In this document: piece by piece, positions 8,843-17,271 of the stretch | How the letters are laid out: every line of letters starts with the position of its first letter | Numbering within the stretch: the stretch's first letter is position 1 | NCBI RefSeq assembly: GCF_000429005.1 | Contig: NZ_AUBA01000011.1 | Coordinates: 80,855 to 144,854, forward strand | Length of the DNA stretch: 64,000 bases | Source of the DNA: Novosphingobium acidiphilum DSM 19966 | Lineage (GTDB): Bacteria > Pseudomonadota > Alphaproteobacteria > Sphingomonadales > Sphingomonadaceae | Reading direction: 5' to 3' | Notes under the pieces: model-generated | The model's database searches: none | What the model was told of the DNA's origin: nothing | Seen by the model: only the letters and a program-made list of their open reading frames with translations | Position numbers and translations under genes: made by a program

Positions 8843-10092
8843 GCAGGCTCCGGCGCGAACGCGGCCTGTGCCTCGCATGCCGCGTAAAGATCGAACGGAT
8901 CGATCACCGCGCGGCCCAGCGCCGCCTCGAAAGCCGCCTGCGAAGAAGCCTCGTCGTAGACCTGGCGCGCCTCGCCCGCCAGGTTCGACTGAAAGATCCC
9001 GGCCGCACTGACGGGCAGGAAATCCTCGTAACGGATCGGTTCGATCGTGATCGTGCCATCGGCGCCAATGTGGCGCCGCGCATGGATCAGCCTCTGGTCG
9101 ACCAATGTGGCCAGATCGTCGGGAAACGCAGCAAAGGCCTGCGCCAGGCGCACGGCATAAGGCACCGCGCGATCGCCGTCGAGCGCGCGCGCCAGCAGCG
9201 CATCGTACAACGCGCGGCCCTTGCGCGTCAGCGCCGCGCCGCGCTGTTCGATTTCGCCAAACCGCGCGGTGTGACGACCGATCGTATTCCCGGTCTGGTC
9301 GGTAAAGCGCACAGCTTCGGTCAGCGCGCGAAAACTGGTCTGGCGCAGCAGGATCGGTACAGCGCGCGCCGGCGGCCCTTCGACCGTGTCCTTGGCGTCA
9401 AAGCCGTGCGCGGGCATCGCCGCCTGCACCGCATCGATCTGCACCGTACGCGGGGTCAGATGGTTGATATGCGGCCCCTTGAAGGCGACGATATCGGCCA
9501 CCAGCCGGTGCGCCCCCGACAGCCGTCGATACGTCGTGCTGTCGACCGTGGCATCGTGATGCCAGCGAAATGTTTCCAGCAGTGCCGCGACAAAGGCATC
9601 GGCCTGCTGGCTGTCGAGCCCGCCCTGCGCCTCGGCCTGCGCGATCAGGTCGATCGCTGCGGGGCGGAAAATCTGTCGCCGCGCCAGGATCGCCGCCGCC
9701 TCGGCGCGCAACGCCGCGTCCGCGATCAGGTCCAGCCGCAGCAGCGAGCAGAACACGCGGAACGGATTGGCCGCCAGCGCCGCCTCGGTCACCGGGCGGA
9801 ACGCGGTGGAATGCACCGGCACCCCGGCCATCGCCAGATCGTAATAGCCGACCGGTTCCATCCCCAGCACTGCAAAGGCGCGCGCCATCATCGCCAGTTC
9901 CTGCGCGGTCCCGACGCGGATCGCGCCATGGCGTTCGGGTTCGCCTGCGCTGTCATGGCCATGCGCGGCATTGATCGTGTCGACCAGTGCGATGAGATCG
10001 GCATATAGCGGCACTTCGGCGCGGTACATCGCCGACAGTGCGGCGCAGAAACGGCCGCGAATGTCGTCTGTGGTGACCAGATTGCGTGCCAT
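8830..10092 (-). CDS. hglS: 2-oxoadipate dioxygenase/decarboxylase (HglS/YdcJ, DUF1338 family)
   Basis: A 420-residue cytosolic non-heme iron enzyme of the DUF1338 family. Characterised members convert 2-oxoadipate to D-2-hydroxyglutarate in lysine/2-aminoadipate catabolism. Candidate metal ligands, placed by analogy with the family, are His55 (in PERHGAIR), His211 (in HINHLTPR) and Glu280 (in RFGEIEQRG). The ATG at 10090-10092 is chosen over an upstream one because an AAAGGA ribosome site precedes it and the family starts here. The gene is divergent from a LysR regulator, with a 111-bp shared spacer. It lies upstream of the btuB riboswitch on the same strand but is probably a separate unit. 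Confidence 0.88.
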   Translation of the reverse strand: MARNLVTTDDIRGRFCAALSAMYRAEVPLYADLIALVDTINAAHGHDSAGEPERHGAIRVGTAQELAMMARAFAVLGMEPVGYYDLAMAGVPVHSTAFRPVTEAALAANPFRVFCSLLRLDLIADAALRAEAAAILARRQIFRPAAIDLIAQAEAQGGLDSQQADAFVAALLETFRWHHDATVDSTTYRRLSGAHRLVADIVAFKGPHINHLTPRTVQIDAVQAAMPAHGFDAKDTVEGPPARAVPILLRQTSFRALTEAVRFTDQTGNTIGRHTARFGEIEQRGAALTRKGRALYDALLARALDGDRAVPYAVRLAQAFAAFPDDLATLVDQRLIHARRHIGADGTITIEPIRYEDFLPVSAAGIFQSNLAGEARQVYDEASSQAAFEAALGRAVIDPFDLYAACEAQAAFAPEPACQG

Positions 10093-10203
10093 TGCCGTGA
10101 TCCTTTGCCTTGCGCCCATCCGCCTGCATTTGCCGATTGACCGACCGCAGGCGCCATCATACCAGAATTGGCATGATTATGCCCCGCAAATGCGCGATTT
10201 CAA
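10093..10203. promoter_or_regulatory. Divergent promoter region between hglS and its LysR neighbour
   Basis: A spacer of 111 bp separates two divergent starts. It contains AT-richer sequence (CCAGAATTGGCATGATTATG) of the kind that holds LysR T-N11-A boxes and overlapping promoters. No specific operator could be proved by eye. The arrangement is the classical one for LysR control of the neighbouring gene. Confidence 0.4.
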
Positions 10204-11142
10204 GTGATCGATCGGTCTGACTTCATTCCGCCATGGAATGACCTGTCGCCGATACGGCGGCATCTGCCCCCCATCGGCACGTTGCAGGCATTCGAAGCGG
10301 CAGCGCGGCTGGGCAGCTTTACCCTGGCCGCGCGCGACCTGAACCTGACGCAAAGCGCGGTCAGCCGCCAGATCCGCACGCTGGAGGACACCGTTGGCCA
10401 GGCGCTGTTCTTTCGCGAGCGCCAGACCGTGCGCGTAACTCCGGTGGGTGCGGCCTATGCCGAACAGGTGCGCCAGGCGCTGACGATACTGTCGGCGGCG
10501 ACGCTAGGCTGCCGGATCAATCCTTTGGGCGGGGTGCTGCATCTGGCGGTGCTGCCCACATTCGGCACGCGCTGGCTGGCGCCGCGCCTGGCCCGGTTCA
10601 GCGAGGCGCATCCCGGCATCACGCTGACGCTGACCACGCGCATGGCACCGTTCGATTTTGCGATCGACAATGTCGATCTGGCGATCCATTTCGGCCGCCC
10701 GCATTGGCCCGGCGGCGAATTGGTTCCGCTGATGCCCGAGGCGGTGCTGCCGGTTTGCAGCCCCGGCTTGCGCACGCGCCACGGCATTGCCACCGCGCAC
10801 GATCTGGTTCGCGCCCCGCTGATCAAGCTGGCGTCGCGCGATCAGGCGTGGCCTCGCTGGTTTGCCCGCCACGGGATCGATGCCGCACCGGGCGCAACCA
10901 TGCTGATCGACCAGTTTGCCACGGCCGCGCAACTGGCCATCGCCGGCGCAGGCGTGGCGCTGATGCCGACGTTCCTGATTGCCGATGAACTGGCGCAGGG
11001 CCAGCTGGTGACAGCCTTCGACGCCGCACCGACGCACAGCGAAGAAGCCTATCACCTGGTCTGGCCCAGCGGACGGCGCGATTATCCGCCGCTGGTCGCG
11101 TTCCGCGAATGGATCTGTGCAGAGGCGCGCCAGGCACCCTGA
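10204..11142 (+). CDS. LysR-family transcriptional regulator (GcvA-like)
   Basis: This 312-residue regulator starts with GTG at 10204. An ATG-initiated form is not visible before the helix-turn-helix. The N-terminal HTH spans about residues 25-85, with LQAFEAAARLGSFTLAA and LNLTQSAVSRQIRTLE. The C-terminal half is a LysR substrate-binding domain with VCSPGL and GAGVALMP segments, and the wording is closest to GcvA-like members. It lies divergent to hglS and so most likely responds to a lysine/2-oxoadipate pathway intermediate. That role comes from context, not from the sequence of the ligand pocket. Confidence 0.88.
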   Translation: MIDRSDFIPPWNDLSPIRRHLPPIGTLQAFEAAARLGSFTLAARDLNLTQSAVSRQIRTLEDTVGQALFFRERQTVRVTPVGAAYAEQVRQALTILSAATLGCRINPLGGVLHLAVLPTFGTRWLAPRLARFSEAHPGITLTLTTRMAPFDFAIDNVDLAIHFGRPHWPGGELVPLMPEAVLPVCSPGLRTRHGIATAHDLVRAPLIKLASRDQAWPRWFARHGIDAAPGATMLIDQFATAAQLAIAGAGVALMPTFLIADELAQGQLVTAFDAAPTHSEEAYHLVWPSGRRDYPPLVAFREWICAEARQAP

Positions 11143-11154
11143 CGCCCGCATGCC

Positions 11155-11721
11155 TCAATGCGGATGGATGACCGAGATCTTGGTGCCCTGCAGCGTCAGG
11201 TCAGCCATCAGGCCGGATTCGTTGAACGGCATCGCGTAGACATCCTTGACGATCGTCGTGGAATTGGCCTCTGCGCCGATACCCTTGTTGATGACCGCAA
11301 TGCTTGGGCCGGTGCCCGCGGCAAAGCCACCGCTTTTGTGCAAATAACGCAACGCCGAATTGTTCATGAAAAACAGCGCATAGCTGAATTTTTCGGCGCC
11401 TGCCTGAAACCCGAACGTACCACCCGACAGATTGTAAAAGCCCTCTGCCCGGCCATTGACGAACAGCACGCCGTTGCCGCTTTCCCCGCCAACCAGCAGC
11501 CCCGCCTTGAAGATCGACGGAAACACCAGCACGGCCACCGCATGATTTGCGTAAAACCGCGAACGCGGCTCGCGCGCTTCAAGCTGGTGCAGCGCGTGGC
11601 GGCCCTGCGCTGCGATTTCGGCGGCCGAGCGGGCCTGTGCGGCAGGCGCGCTGATCGTGGCAATCGTCGCCAGCGTTGTGGCAAGCGTGACACGGGCAAA
11701 TGACATGGTGGCAGATGACAT
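11155..11721 (-). CDS. SYLF-domain (YSC84/lipid-binding) exported protein
   Basis: A protein of about 188 residues with an N-terminal signal peptide (a hydrophobic TLATTLATIATISAPAAQA stretch). A SYLF/YSC84-type domain follows, with the usual VLVFPSIFKAGLLVGGESG and FYNLSGGTFGFQAG motifs. Bacterial members are periplasmic or lipid-associated proteins of poorly known role. The start at ATG 11719-11721 is preferred because a purine-rich stretch precedes it and the signal peptide follows. Another ATG lies 15 bases on. The gene converges with the LysR gene (12 bp between stops). Confidence 0.83.
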   Translation of the reverse strand: MSSATMSFARVTLATTLATIATISAPAAQARSAAEIAAQGRHALHQLEAREPRSRFYANHAVAVLVFPSIFKAGLLVGGESGNGVLFVNGRAEGFYNLSGGTFGFQAGAEKFSYALFFMNNSALRYLHKSGGFAAGTGPSIAVINKGIGAEANSTTIVKDVYAMPFNESGLMADLTLQGTKISVIHPH

Positions 11722-12208
11722 GGGGGGGCGTCCTTCTTGAACAAGATATGGTTCGCGCCAATGGGCCTGCATCACCGTTGCTGAACAGCCTCGGAATATA
11801 CCCCCGATCGGCCTGCCCGGCCATGTCGCGCGATCGCAACGCCAACAAGCCGACGGCTGCGATGCAACCGCCGGCTTGTCTGGCAATGCCGACAGAATTC
11901 AGGACGAGGGACATCCGAACTGTCACGTTCGGCACAATTGCTCGGGGGGCGTGAGCAAAGTACGACCGGCGGCATTGCATGAAGTGATACGCCCGTTCGC
12001 GGACGCCGAAAACCATCGGAAAATACCCGGAAACGGCAAATATCCGCATGACCGACCATCACGCCGCACGATCGCCCGCCCAATGAGGCCGGGTTTGCCG
12101 TATTGGCGCAAGGGTGGCGCAGCGCAGCCGATGCGACCGCAAATCCGCAGTGCGCGGGCAGAACGCGCACGGTATCGCAGCCCGCCATCCCCCCGCGACA
12201 GGCCCTGG
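11722..12208. other. Long non-coding stretch with one imperfect hairpin
   Basis: About 490 bp without a convincing gene. Open frames here have poor codon use and no recognisable protein. It must hold the promoter of the SYLF gene. At 11845-11879 an imperfect inverted repeat (ACAAGCCG...CGGCTTGT, with further internal pairing CGG/CCG and TGC/GCA) can form a hairpin of about 14 bp with two mismatches. No T-run follows on either strand, so it is not a standard terminator. Confidence 0.4.
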
Positions 12209-12913
12209 TCAGGCCGCCTGCAGCAGCGCGTGGCCCGCCGCCACCGCCTCGGCATCGGACGTCTTGGAGATGTCGATCGTATCGGTGGCGACGATATGGC
12301 CGGCAAGCAGGGGAAAGTGCCGCTGCACATAGTCGACCAGATAGGCGCCCGCGCTTGCCCGTCCTTTGCCATCGCTCAGCACGACAATCCGCGCCGCATC
12401 GGTCAGGTCGGCGGCGATCCGCTGGTAATAGCCGTCGTCTTCGCGGGCATGGCCGCCGTCGTGATCGTCATTGCCCTGTTTGTGGTCCACCCGGCGGCGC
12501 GATCCGTCATCATCATTGGGGTGGATCACAAACGGCACCACACGGTCCCCGCCCGGCGCATAGAGCCGTGCCTGGTGATGATCGATCAGCACGATCCACG
12601 CATCGGACACATCGGACGAAGCAGCCCCCGCAGCCGCAGCCACCGCACCTGTGGGCGCCAGCCCTGCCTTGGTCAGAAATCCGCGCAAATGGCGCAATTC
12701 ATCGTCGACCACATCGTGGCCGTGCGGCCGCACCACGATCATCGATTCGGCGCCGATCGTCACGGTATGGCCGCCGCTGTGGCGGTCGGTCATGGTGCCC
12801 AGCGTTTCAAGCAGCGAGATCACGTCGTGCCATTCGATGTTGTGCGGGGCCGGATGCGTGAAAATGGCCGCCAGTGTCTTGCGATGGTGCCCATTGAGGT
12901 GCGAACCGGTCAT
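12209..12913 (-). CDS. HicA-like domain fused to a second domain of uncertain type
   Basis: A 234-residue protein. Residues about 8-85 resemble the HicA double-stranded-RNA-binding-like fold: HRKTLAAIFTHPAPHNIEWH, then a GGHTVTIG strand and a later histidine. After an Ala-rich linker, the C-terminal half contains AWIVLIDHHQARLY and a stretch ending RIVVLSDGKGRASAGAYLVD. This recalls the eRF1/Dom34-like (baeRF or host-attachment) proteins that act on ribosomes or tRNA. A good AAGGA ribosome site precedes the ATG. There is no HicB antitoxin next to it, so it is unlikely to be a simple toxin-antitoxin pair. The second-domain identification is tentative. Confidence 0.6.
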   Translation of the reverse strand: MTGSHLNGHHRKTLAAIFTHPAPHNIEWHDVISLLETLGTMTDRHSGGHTVTIGAESMIVVRPHGHDVVDDELRHLRGFLTKAGLAPTGAVAAAAGAASSDVSDAWIVLIDHHQARLYAPGGDRVVPFVIHPNDDDGSRRRVDHKQGNDDHDGGHAREDDGYYQRIAADLTDAARIVVLSDGKGRASAGAYLVDYVQRHFPLLAGHIVATDTIDISKTSDAEAVAAGHALLQAA

Positions 12914-13087
12914 ATCTGTCCTTCGGGTTTGGCGCGGGGGCCATTATCCCCAGCGCGGTTCCTGCAAACGGTATCGACGCTGCCGGCGCACGGCAGCATC
13001 GGAATCTACGCAAGCCGCATCGCACAAGCATTGCACAAAAACCGGTTTGCACAGCGGGCCGGGATGCTAAGGGCAGTACGACAGGCC

Positions 13088-13105
13088 ATTGGCGCAAAAG
13101 CCAAT
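13088..13105. repeat. Inverted repeat upstream of bioB
   Basis: ATTGGC at 13088-13093 and GCCAAT at 13100-13105 form a perfect 6-bp inverted repeat with a 6-base spacer, ending 35 bp before the bioB start. It could be an operator for the biotin operon or the stem of a leader hairpin. It does not look like the BirA or BioR consensus as I remember them. Confidence 0.45.
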
Positions 13106-13140
13106 TGCCGGCACGATCACTTTCACAAAGGACACTTCGC

Positions 13141-14169
13141 ATGTTTGCAGACGCCGCCCCCGCGCCCGTTCGCAACGACTGGACCCGCGCCGAAATCGCC
13201 GCCTTGTTCGACCTGCCGTTTACCGAACTGGTGTTCCAGGCCGCCGGCGTCCACCGCGCACACCACCGCGCGGGCGAAGTGCAATTGTGCACGCTGCTGT
13301 CGATCAAGACCGGCGGCTGTCCCGAAGATTGCGGATACTGTTCGCAATCGGTCAAGGCCGACAGCGGGGTCGAGGCGACCAAGCTGATGGAGGTGCAGGC
13401 GGTGCTGCAATCGGCCGCACAAGCGCGCGACGCCGGGTCAAAACGGTTCTGCATGGGCGCGGCCTGGCGCAACCCCAAGGATCGCGACATGCCCGCGATC
13501 ATCGCCATGGTGCAGGGCGTGCGCGCAATGGGGCTGGAAACCTGCATGACGCTGGGCATGCTGACCGATGCCCAGGCCGCGCAGCTGGCCGAAGCCGGGC
13601 TCGATTACTACAACCACAACATCGACACCTCGCCCGAACGCTATGCACAGGTGATCACCACGCGCACGTTTGGCGAACGGATCGACACGCTCGATCGCGT
13701 GCGCGCAGCGGGGATCAATGTCTGTTCGGGCGGGATTGTCGGCATGGGCGAAACCCGTGCCGATCGCGTGGGCTTTGTCCATGCGCTGGCCACGCTCGAC
13801 CATCACCCCGAATCGGTGCCGGTGAACGCGCTGGTGCCGATCAGGGGCACGGTGCTGGGCGACATGCTGGCCGACACCCCGCTGGCCAAAATCGACGATA
13901 TCGAATTCGTGCGCACGGTTGCGGTGGCGCGGATCACCATGCCGCTGTCGATGGTGCGGCTGTCGGCAGGCCGCGAATCGATGAGCGAGGCAACGCAAAG
14001 CCTGTGTTTCCTGGCCGGGGCCAATTCGATCTTTACCGGCGACAAGCTGCTGACAGCGGCCAATGCCGGCGATGATGCCGATGCCGCGATGTTTGCGCGC
14101 CTGGGTCTGAAGCCGATGGAGGCGCAAGAGCCCTTGCGTGCCGCGAAAGCTGCGCCTTGCGCGGCCTGA
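13141..14169 (+). CDS. bioB: Biotin synthase
   Basis: This 342-residue radical-SAM enzyme inserts sulfur into dethiobiotin, the last step of biotin synthesis. The radical-SAM cluster motif CxxxCxxC is present (Cys60, Cys64, Cys67 in GGCPEDCGYCSQS). The YNHNIDTSPE and CSGGIVGMGE motifs of BioB follow. The start ATG at 13141 has an AAAGGA ribosome site. An in-frame upstream codon has none. First gene of a compact bioBFDA operon, 4 bp before bioF. Confidence 0.97.
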   Translation: MFADAAPAPVRNDWTRAEIAALFDLPFTELVFQAAGVHRAHHRAGEVQLCTLLSIKTGGCPEDCGYCSQSVKADSGVEATKLMEVQAVLQSAAQARDAGSKRFCMGAAWRNPKDRDMPAIIAMVQGVRAMGLETCMTLGMLTDAQAAQLAEAGLDYYNHNIDTSPERYAQVITTRTFGERIDTLDRVRAAGINVCSGGIVGMGETRADRVGFVHALATLDHHPESVPVNALVPIRGTVLGDMLADTPLAKIDDIEFVRTVAVARITMPLSMVRLSAGRESMSEATQSLCFLAGANSIFTGDKLLTAANAGDDADAAMFARLGLKPMEAQEPLRAAKAAPCAA

Positions 14170-14173
14170 CGCG

Positions 14174-15310
14174 ATGGTTGCGACGCACCCGCTGTGGCAG
14201 GCGCATCACGATGATCTGACCGCGCTTGCCGCGCGCGGCCGCATCCGCGCACTGTTGCCAAGGCGCGGCCGCGACTTTGCCAGCAACGATTACCTTGCGC
14301 TGTCGGGTGCCGGGCGGCTGCGCGAAGCGATCGGCGCGGCACTGGCGCGCGGCGTGCCCGCCGGATCGGGCGGATCGCGGCTGCTGCGCGGCAACGACCC
14401 CGAGCACGAGGCGCTGGAGGCAGAGGCCGCCGCATGGGCGGGCAGCGAAACCGCGCTGTTCGTGTCATCGGGCTATGCCGCCAATGTCGCTCTGCTGGCC
14501 ACGCTGCCGCAGACCGGCGACGTGATCGTGCATGACGACCTGATCCACGCCTCGATGCACGAAGGGCTGCGCCTGTCGCGCGCCGCGGCGCTGCCGGTGC
14601 CGCACAACGACGCCGACACCTTTGCCGCGACATGCGCGCAATGGCGCGCGGCGGGGCACACCGGGCGCATCTGGCTGGCGTTCGAAACGCTCTATTCGAT
14701 GGATGGCGACTGCGCGCCGCTAAGCGATCTGGCGGCGATTGCCGAACGTTATGACGCGGTGATGCTGATCGACGAGGCGCATGCCACCGGCGTATTCGGC
14801 CACGACGGCCGTGGGCTGGCTCATGGCCTGGACGGACGCGCGGATACCGTGGTGCTGCGCACCTGTGGCAAGGCGCTGGGGGTGGAGGGCGCGCTGGTCT
14901 GCGGGCCCGCGGTGATGCGCGATTTTCTGGTCAACCGTGCGCGCCCGTTCATCTTTTCCACTGCGCCCTCGCCGCTGATGGCCGCCGCGGTGCGCGAAGC
15001 GATCCGCATCTGCGTGGACGAACCGCAACGCCGCGCCGCGCTGGCCGCGTTGTCGGCACACGCCGCGCGCCTGCTGACCCCGCTGGGCGCGCGTGACACC
15101 GGCACGCAGATCCTGCCGCTGATCCTGGGCGATGACGCGCGCTGCATGCGCGTGGCGGGCGCGGTACAGGCGGCGGGGTTCGACGTGCGCGGCATCCGCC
15201 CGCCCACCGTCGCACCCGGCACCGCACGGCTGCGCGTGTCGATCACGCTGAACACGACCCCCGCCGATCTGGACGCCTTGGCCACCACTTTGCAGGACAG
15301 TCTGACATGA
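14174..15310 (+). CDS. bioF: 8-amino-7-oxononanoate synthase
   Basis: A 378-residue PLP-dependent alpha-oxoamine synthase that condenses pimeloyl thioester with alanine. The PLP lysine is Lys233 in TCGKALGVEGA. The family signatures SNDYLAL, GSGGSRLLRG and LIDEAHATGVFG are present. Several in-frame codons exist upstream inside bioB. The ATG at 14174, four bases after the bioB stop, gives the family's normal N terminus. It ends by overlapping bioD with ATGA. Confidence 0.96.
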   Translation: MVATHPLWQAHHDDLTALAARGRIRALLPRRGRDFASNDYLALSGAGRLREAIGAALARGVPAGSGGSRLLRGNDPEHEALEAEAAAWAGSETALFVSSGYAANVALLATLPQTGDVIVHDDLIHASMHEGLRLSRAAALPVPHNDADTFAATCAQWRAAGHTGRIWLAFETLYSMDGDCAPLSDLAAIAERYDAVMLIDEAHATGVFGHDGRGLAHGLDGRADTVVLRTCGKALGVEGALVCGPAVMRDFLVNRARPFIFSTAPSPLMAAAVREAIRICVDEPQRRAALAALSAHAARLLTPLGARDTGTQILPLILGDDARCMRVAGAVQAAGFDVRGIRPPTVAPGTARLRVSITLNTTPADLDALATTLQDSLT

Positions 15311-15927
15311 CCGCATTCGTCGTTACCGGCACCGACACCGGCATTGGCAAGACGGTGTTTGCCGCCGCGCTGACCGGGGCGTTGGCCGCGCATTACTGGA
15401 AACCGGTGCAATCGGGCCTGGACGACGGGGCCGATGCCGATGCGGTGGCCGCGTTGTCGGGCGTGCCGCGCGCGCAGATCGTGCCCGAGGCCTATCGTCT
15501 GACCCACCCGCTGTCGCCGCACCGCGCGGCCGAGCTTGACGGGCTGGTGATCGATCCCGCGCGGCTGGCGCTGCCCGCGCCGCGCCCGCTGGTGGTCGAA
15601 GGCGCCGGCGGCGTGCTGGTGCCCGTCACGCGCAGCACGACCTATGCCGATGTGTTCGCCTGGTGGAACCTGCCGGTGATCGTGGTCGCGCGCACCGCGC
15701 TTGGCACGATCAACCACAGCCTGCTGACGTTTGAAGCGCTGCGCGCACGCGGCGTTACCATCCACGGCGTGGCATTTGTCGGCGATGCCAACCCCGACAA
15801 CGAGGCAACGATTGCCGACATGGGCCGGGTGCGCCGGCTGGGCCGCCTGCCCCTGCTGCCCGTGCTGAACCGCGACACGCTGGCCGCCGCGTTTGCCGCC
15901 GCGTTCGATCCGGCACAATTTGCATGA
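15307..15927 (+). CDS. bioD: ATP-dependent dethiobiotin synthetase
   Basis: A 206-residue P-loop enzyme that closes the ureido ring of dethiobiotin from 7,8-diaminopelargonate, CO2 and ATP. The P-loop GTDTGIGKT (residues 8-16), YWKPVQSG and VVEGAGGVLVPV motifs are all present. The ATG overlaps the bioF stop by 4 bp and its own stop overlaps bioA by 4 bp, so translation is probably coupled through the operon. Confidence 0.96.
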   Translation: MTAFVVTGTDTGIGKTVFAAALTGALAAHYWKPVQSGLDDGADADAVAALSGVPRAQIVPEAYRLTHPLSPHRAAELDGLVIDPARLALPAPRPLVVEGAGGVLVPVTRSTTYADVFAWWNLPVIVVARTALGTINHSLLTFEALRARGVTIHGVAFVGDANPDNEATIADMGRVRRLGRLPLLPVLNRDTLAAAFAAAFDPAQFA

Positions 15928-17168
15928 GCGCGATCTGGCACCCGTTTACCCAGCATGGCCTGGACGAGCCGATCCCGCTGGTGGCGCGCGCCGAGGGCGC
16001 GGCGCTGATCACCGCCGACGGCGCCCGCGTGATCGACGGCATCTCCAGCTGGTGGGTCACCACCCACGGCCACAACCACCCGCGGATCATGGCCGCGATC
16101 CGCGATCAGACCGAACGGCTGGACCAGGTGATCTTTGCCGGCTGGACGCACCAGCCCGCCGAAACCGTGGCCGCCGGCCTGCGCGCGCTGATGCCCGCAG
16201 AGCTGACCCGCGTGTTCTTTTCCGACAGCGGATCGACCGCGGTCGAAGTCGCGCTGAAAATGGCGCTGGGCTTTCATGCGCACACCGGCACGGGGCGTAG
16301 CGGCCTGGTCGTGATGGAACACAGCTATCACGGCGATACCATCGGCACGATGTCGGTGGGCGAACGTGGCGTGTTCAACGCCGCCTATGCGCCGCTGCTG
16401 TTCGATGTCGGCACGATCCCGTTCCCGGTGGGCGATGGCGACAACACGCTGACCGCGCTGCGCCGACTGTGCCGCGAAACGCGCCCCGCCGCGCTGATCG
16501 TCGAACCGCTGGTGCTGGGCGCGGGCGGCATGCGGTTCTATCCGGCGGACGTGCTGCGCCAGATGGCCGCGATCTGCCGCACGCACGATGTGCTGTTCAT
16601 CGCCGATGAAGTGATGACCGGCTGGGGCCGCACCGGCACGCTGCTGGCCTGCGAACAGGCCGGCGTCGTGCCCGATATCCTGTGCCTGGCCAAGGGCCTG
16701 ACCGGCGGATCGATGCCGCTGGCCGTAACCATGGCGACCGAGCCGATCTACGCCGCGCACTTGTCCACCGACCGCGCCAGAATGTTCTTCCACTCGTCCA
16801 GCTTCACCGCCAACCCGCTGGCCTGCGCCGCAGCCGCCGCCAACATCGCGATCTGGCAGGACGAACCGGTGCGCGAACGGATCGCGGCGCTGGCCGCACG
16901 GCAAAGCGCGATGATCGGGCGGCTGGCCATGCTGCCCGGCGTGGCCAATGCGCGCACCTGCGGCACAGTCGCGGCGATCGACGTGGCGGCGGCTGACGGA
17001 GGGTATTTGTCCGATCTGGGGCCGCGCCTGCTGGCGCATTTCCGGCAGGCCGATGTGCTGCTGCGGCCCTTGGGCAACACGATCTATGTGCTGCCGCCCT
17101 ATTGCCTGGATGACGACGACCACGCGCGGATCGAGGCGGTGATCGGGGAGGCGGTGTTAACGCTCTAG
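15924..17168 (+). CDS. bioA: Adenosylmethionine-8-amino-7-oxononanoate aminotransferase
   Basis: A 414-residue class-III PLP aminotransferase using SAM as amino donor to make 7,8-diaminopelargonate. IWHPFTQH at the N terminus, SSWWVTTHGHNHP, and the PLP lysine in LAKGLTGG (Lys257) are typical of BioA. It is the last gene of bioBFDA. No bioC, bioH or bioZ for pimeloyl precursor synthesis is in the window, so that step must be encoded elsewhere. Confidence 0.96.
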   Translation: MSAIWHPFTQHGLDEPIPLVARAEGAALITADGARVIDGISSWWVTTHGHNHPRIMAAIRDQTERLDQVIFAGWTHQPAETVAAGLRALMPAELTRVFFSDSGSTAVEVALKMALGFHAHTGTGRSGLVVMEHSYHGDTIGTMSVGERGVFNAAYAPLLFDVGTIPFPVGDGDNTLTALRRLCRETRPAALIVEPLVLGAGGMRFYPADVLRQMAAICRTHDVLFIADEVMTGWGRTGTLLACEQAGVVPDILCLAKGLTGGSMPLAVTMATEPIYAAHLSTDRARMFFHSSSFTANPLACAAAAANIAIWQDEPVRERIAALAARQSAMIGRLAMLPGVANARTCGTVAAIDVAAADGGYLSDLGPRLLAHFRQADVLLRPLGNTIYVLPPYCLDDDDHARIEAVIGEAVLTL

Positions 17169-17189
17169 CCCGGCGAGCGTTGGTCTTTT
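17159..17189 (+). terminator. Putative terminator of the bio operon
   Basis: AACGCTC (17159-17165) pairs with GAGCGTT (17175-17181) around the bioA stop codon, and GGTCTTTT follows. The stem is short (7 bp) and the T-run is modest. Its place at the operon end, facing a convergent gene, supports the call. Confidence 0.45.
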
Positions 17190-17271
17190 GAAAGAACGTT
17201 CATCGCATCAGCGGAACTCGTCACCCTGATGCCAGCTTTTGACGCCAACGCCTGTGACGGGTCTGCTGCTG

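Noticed and set aside
12209..12913. Classical HicAB toxin-antitoxin pair
   Set aside because: Only a HicA-like half is seen, fused to another domain. No HicB-like gene lies on either side.
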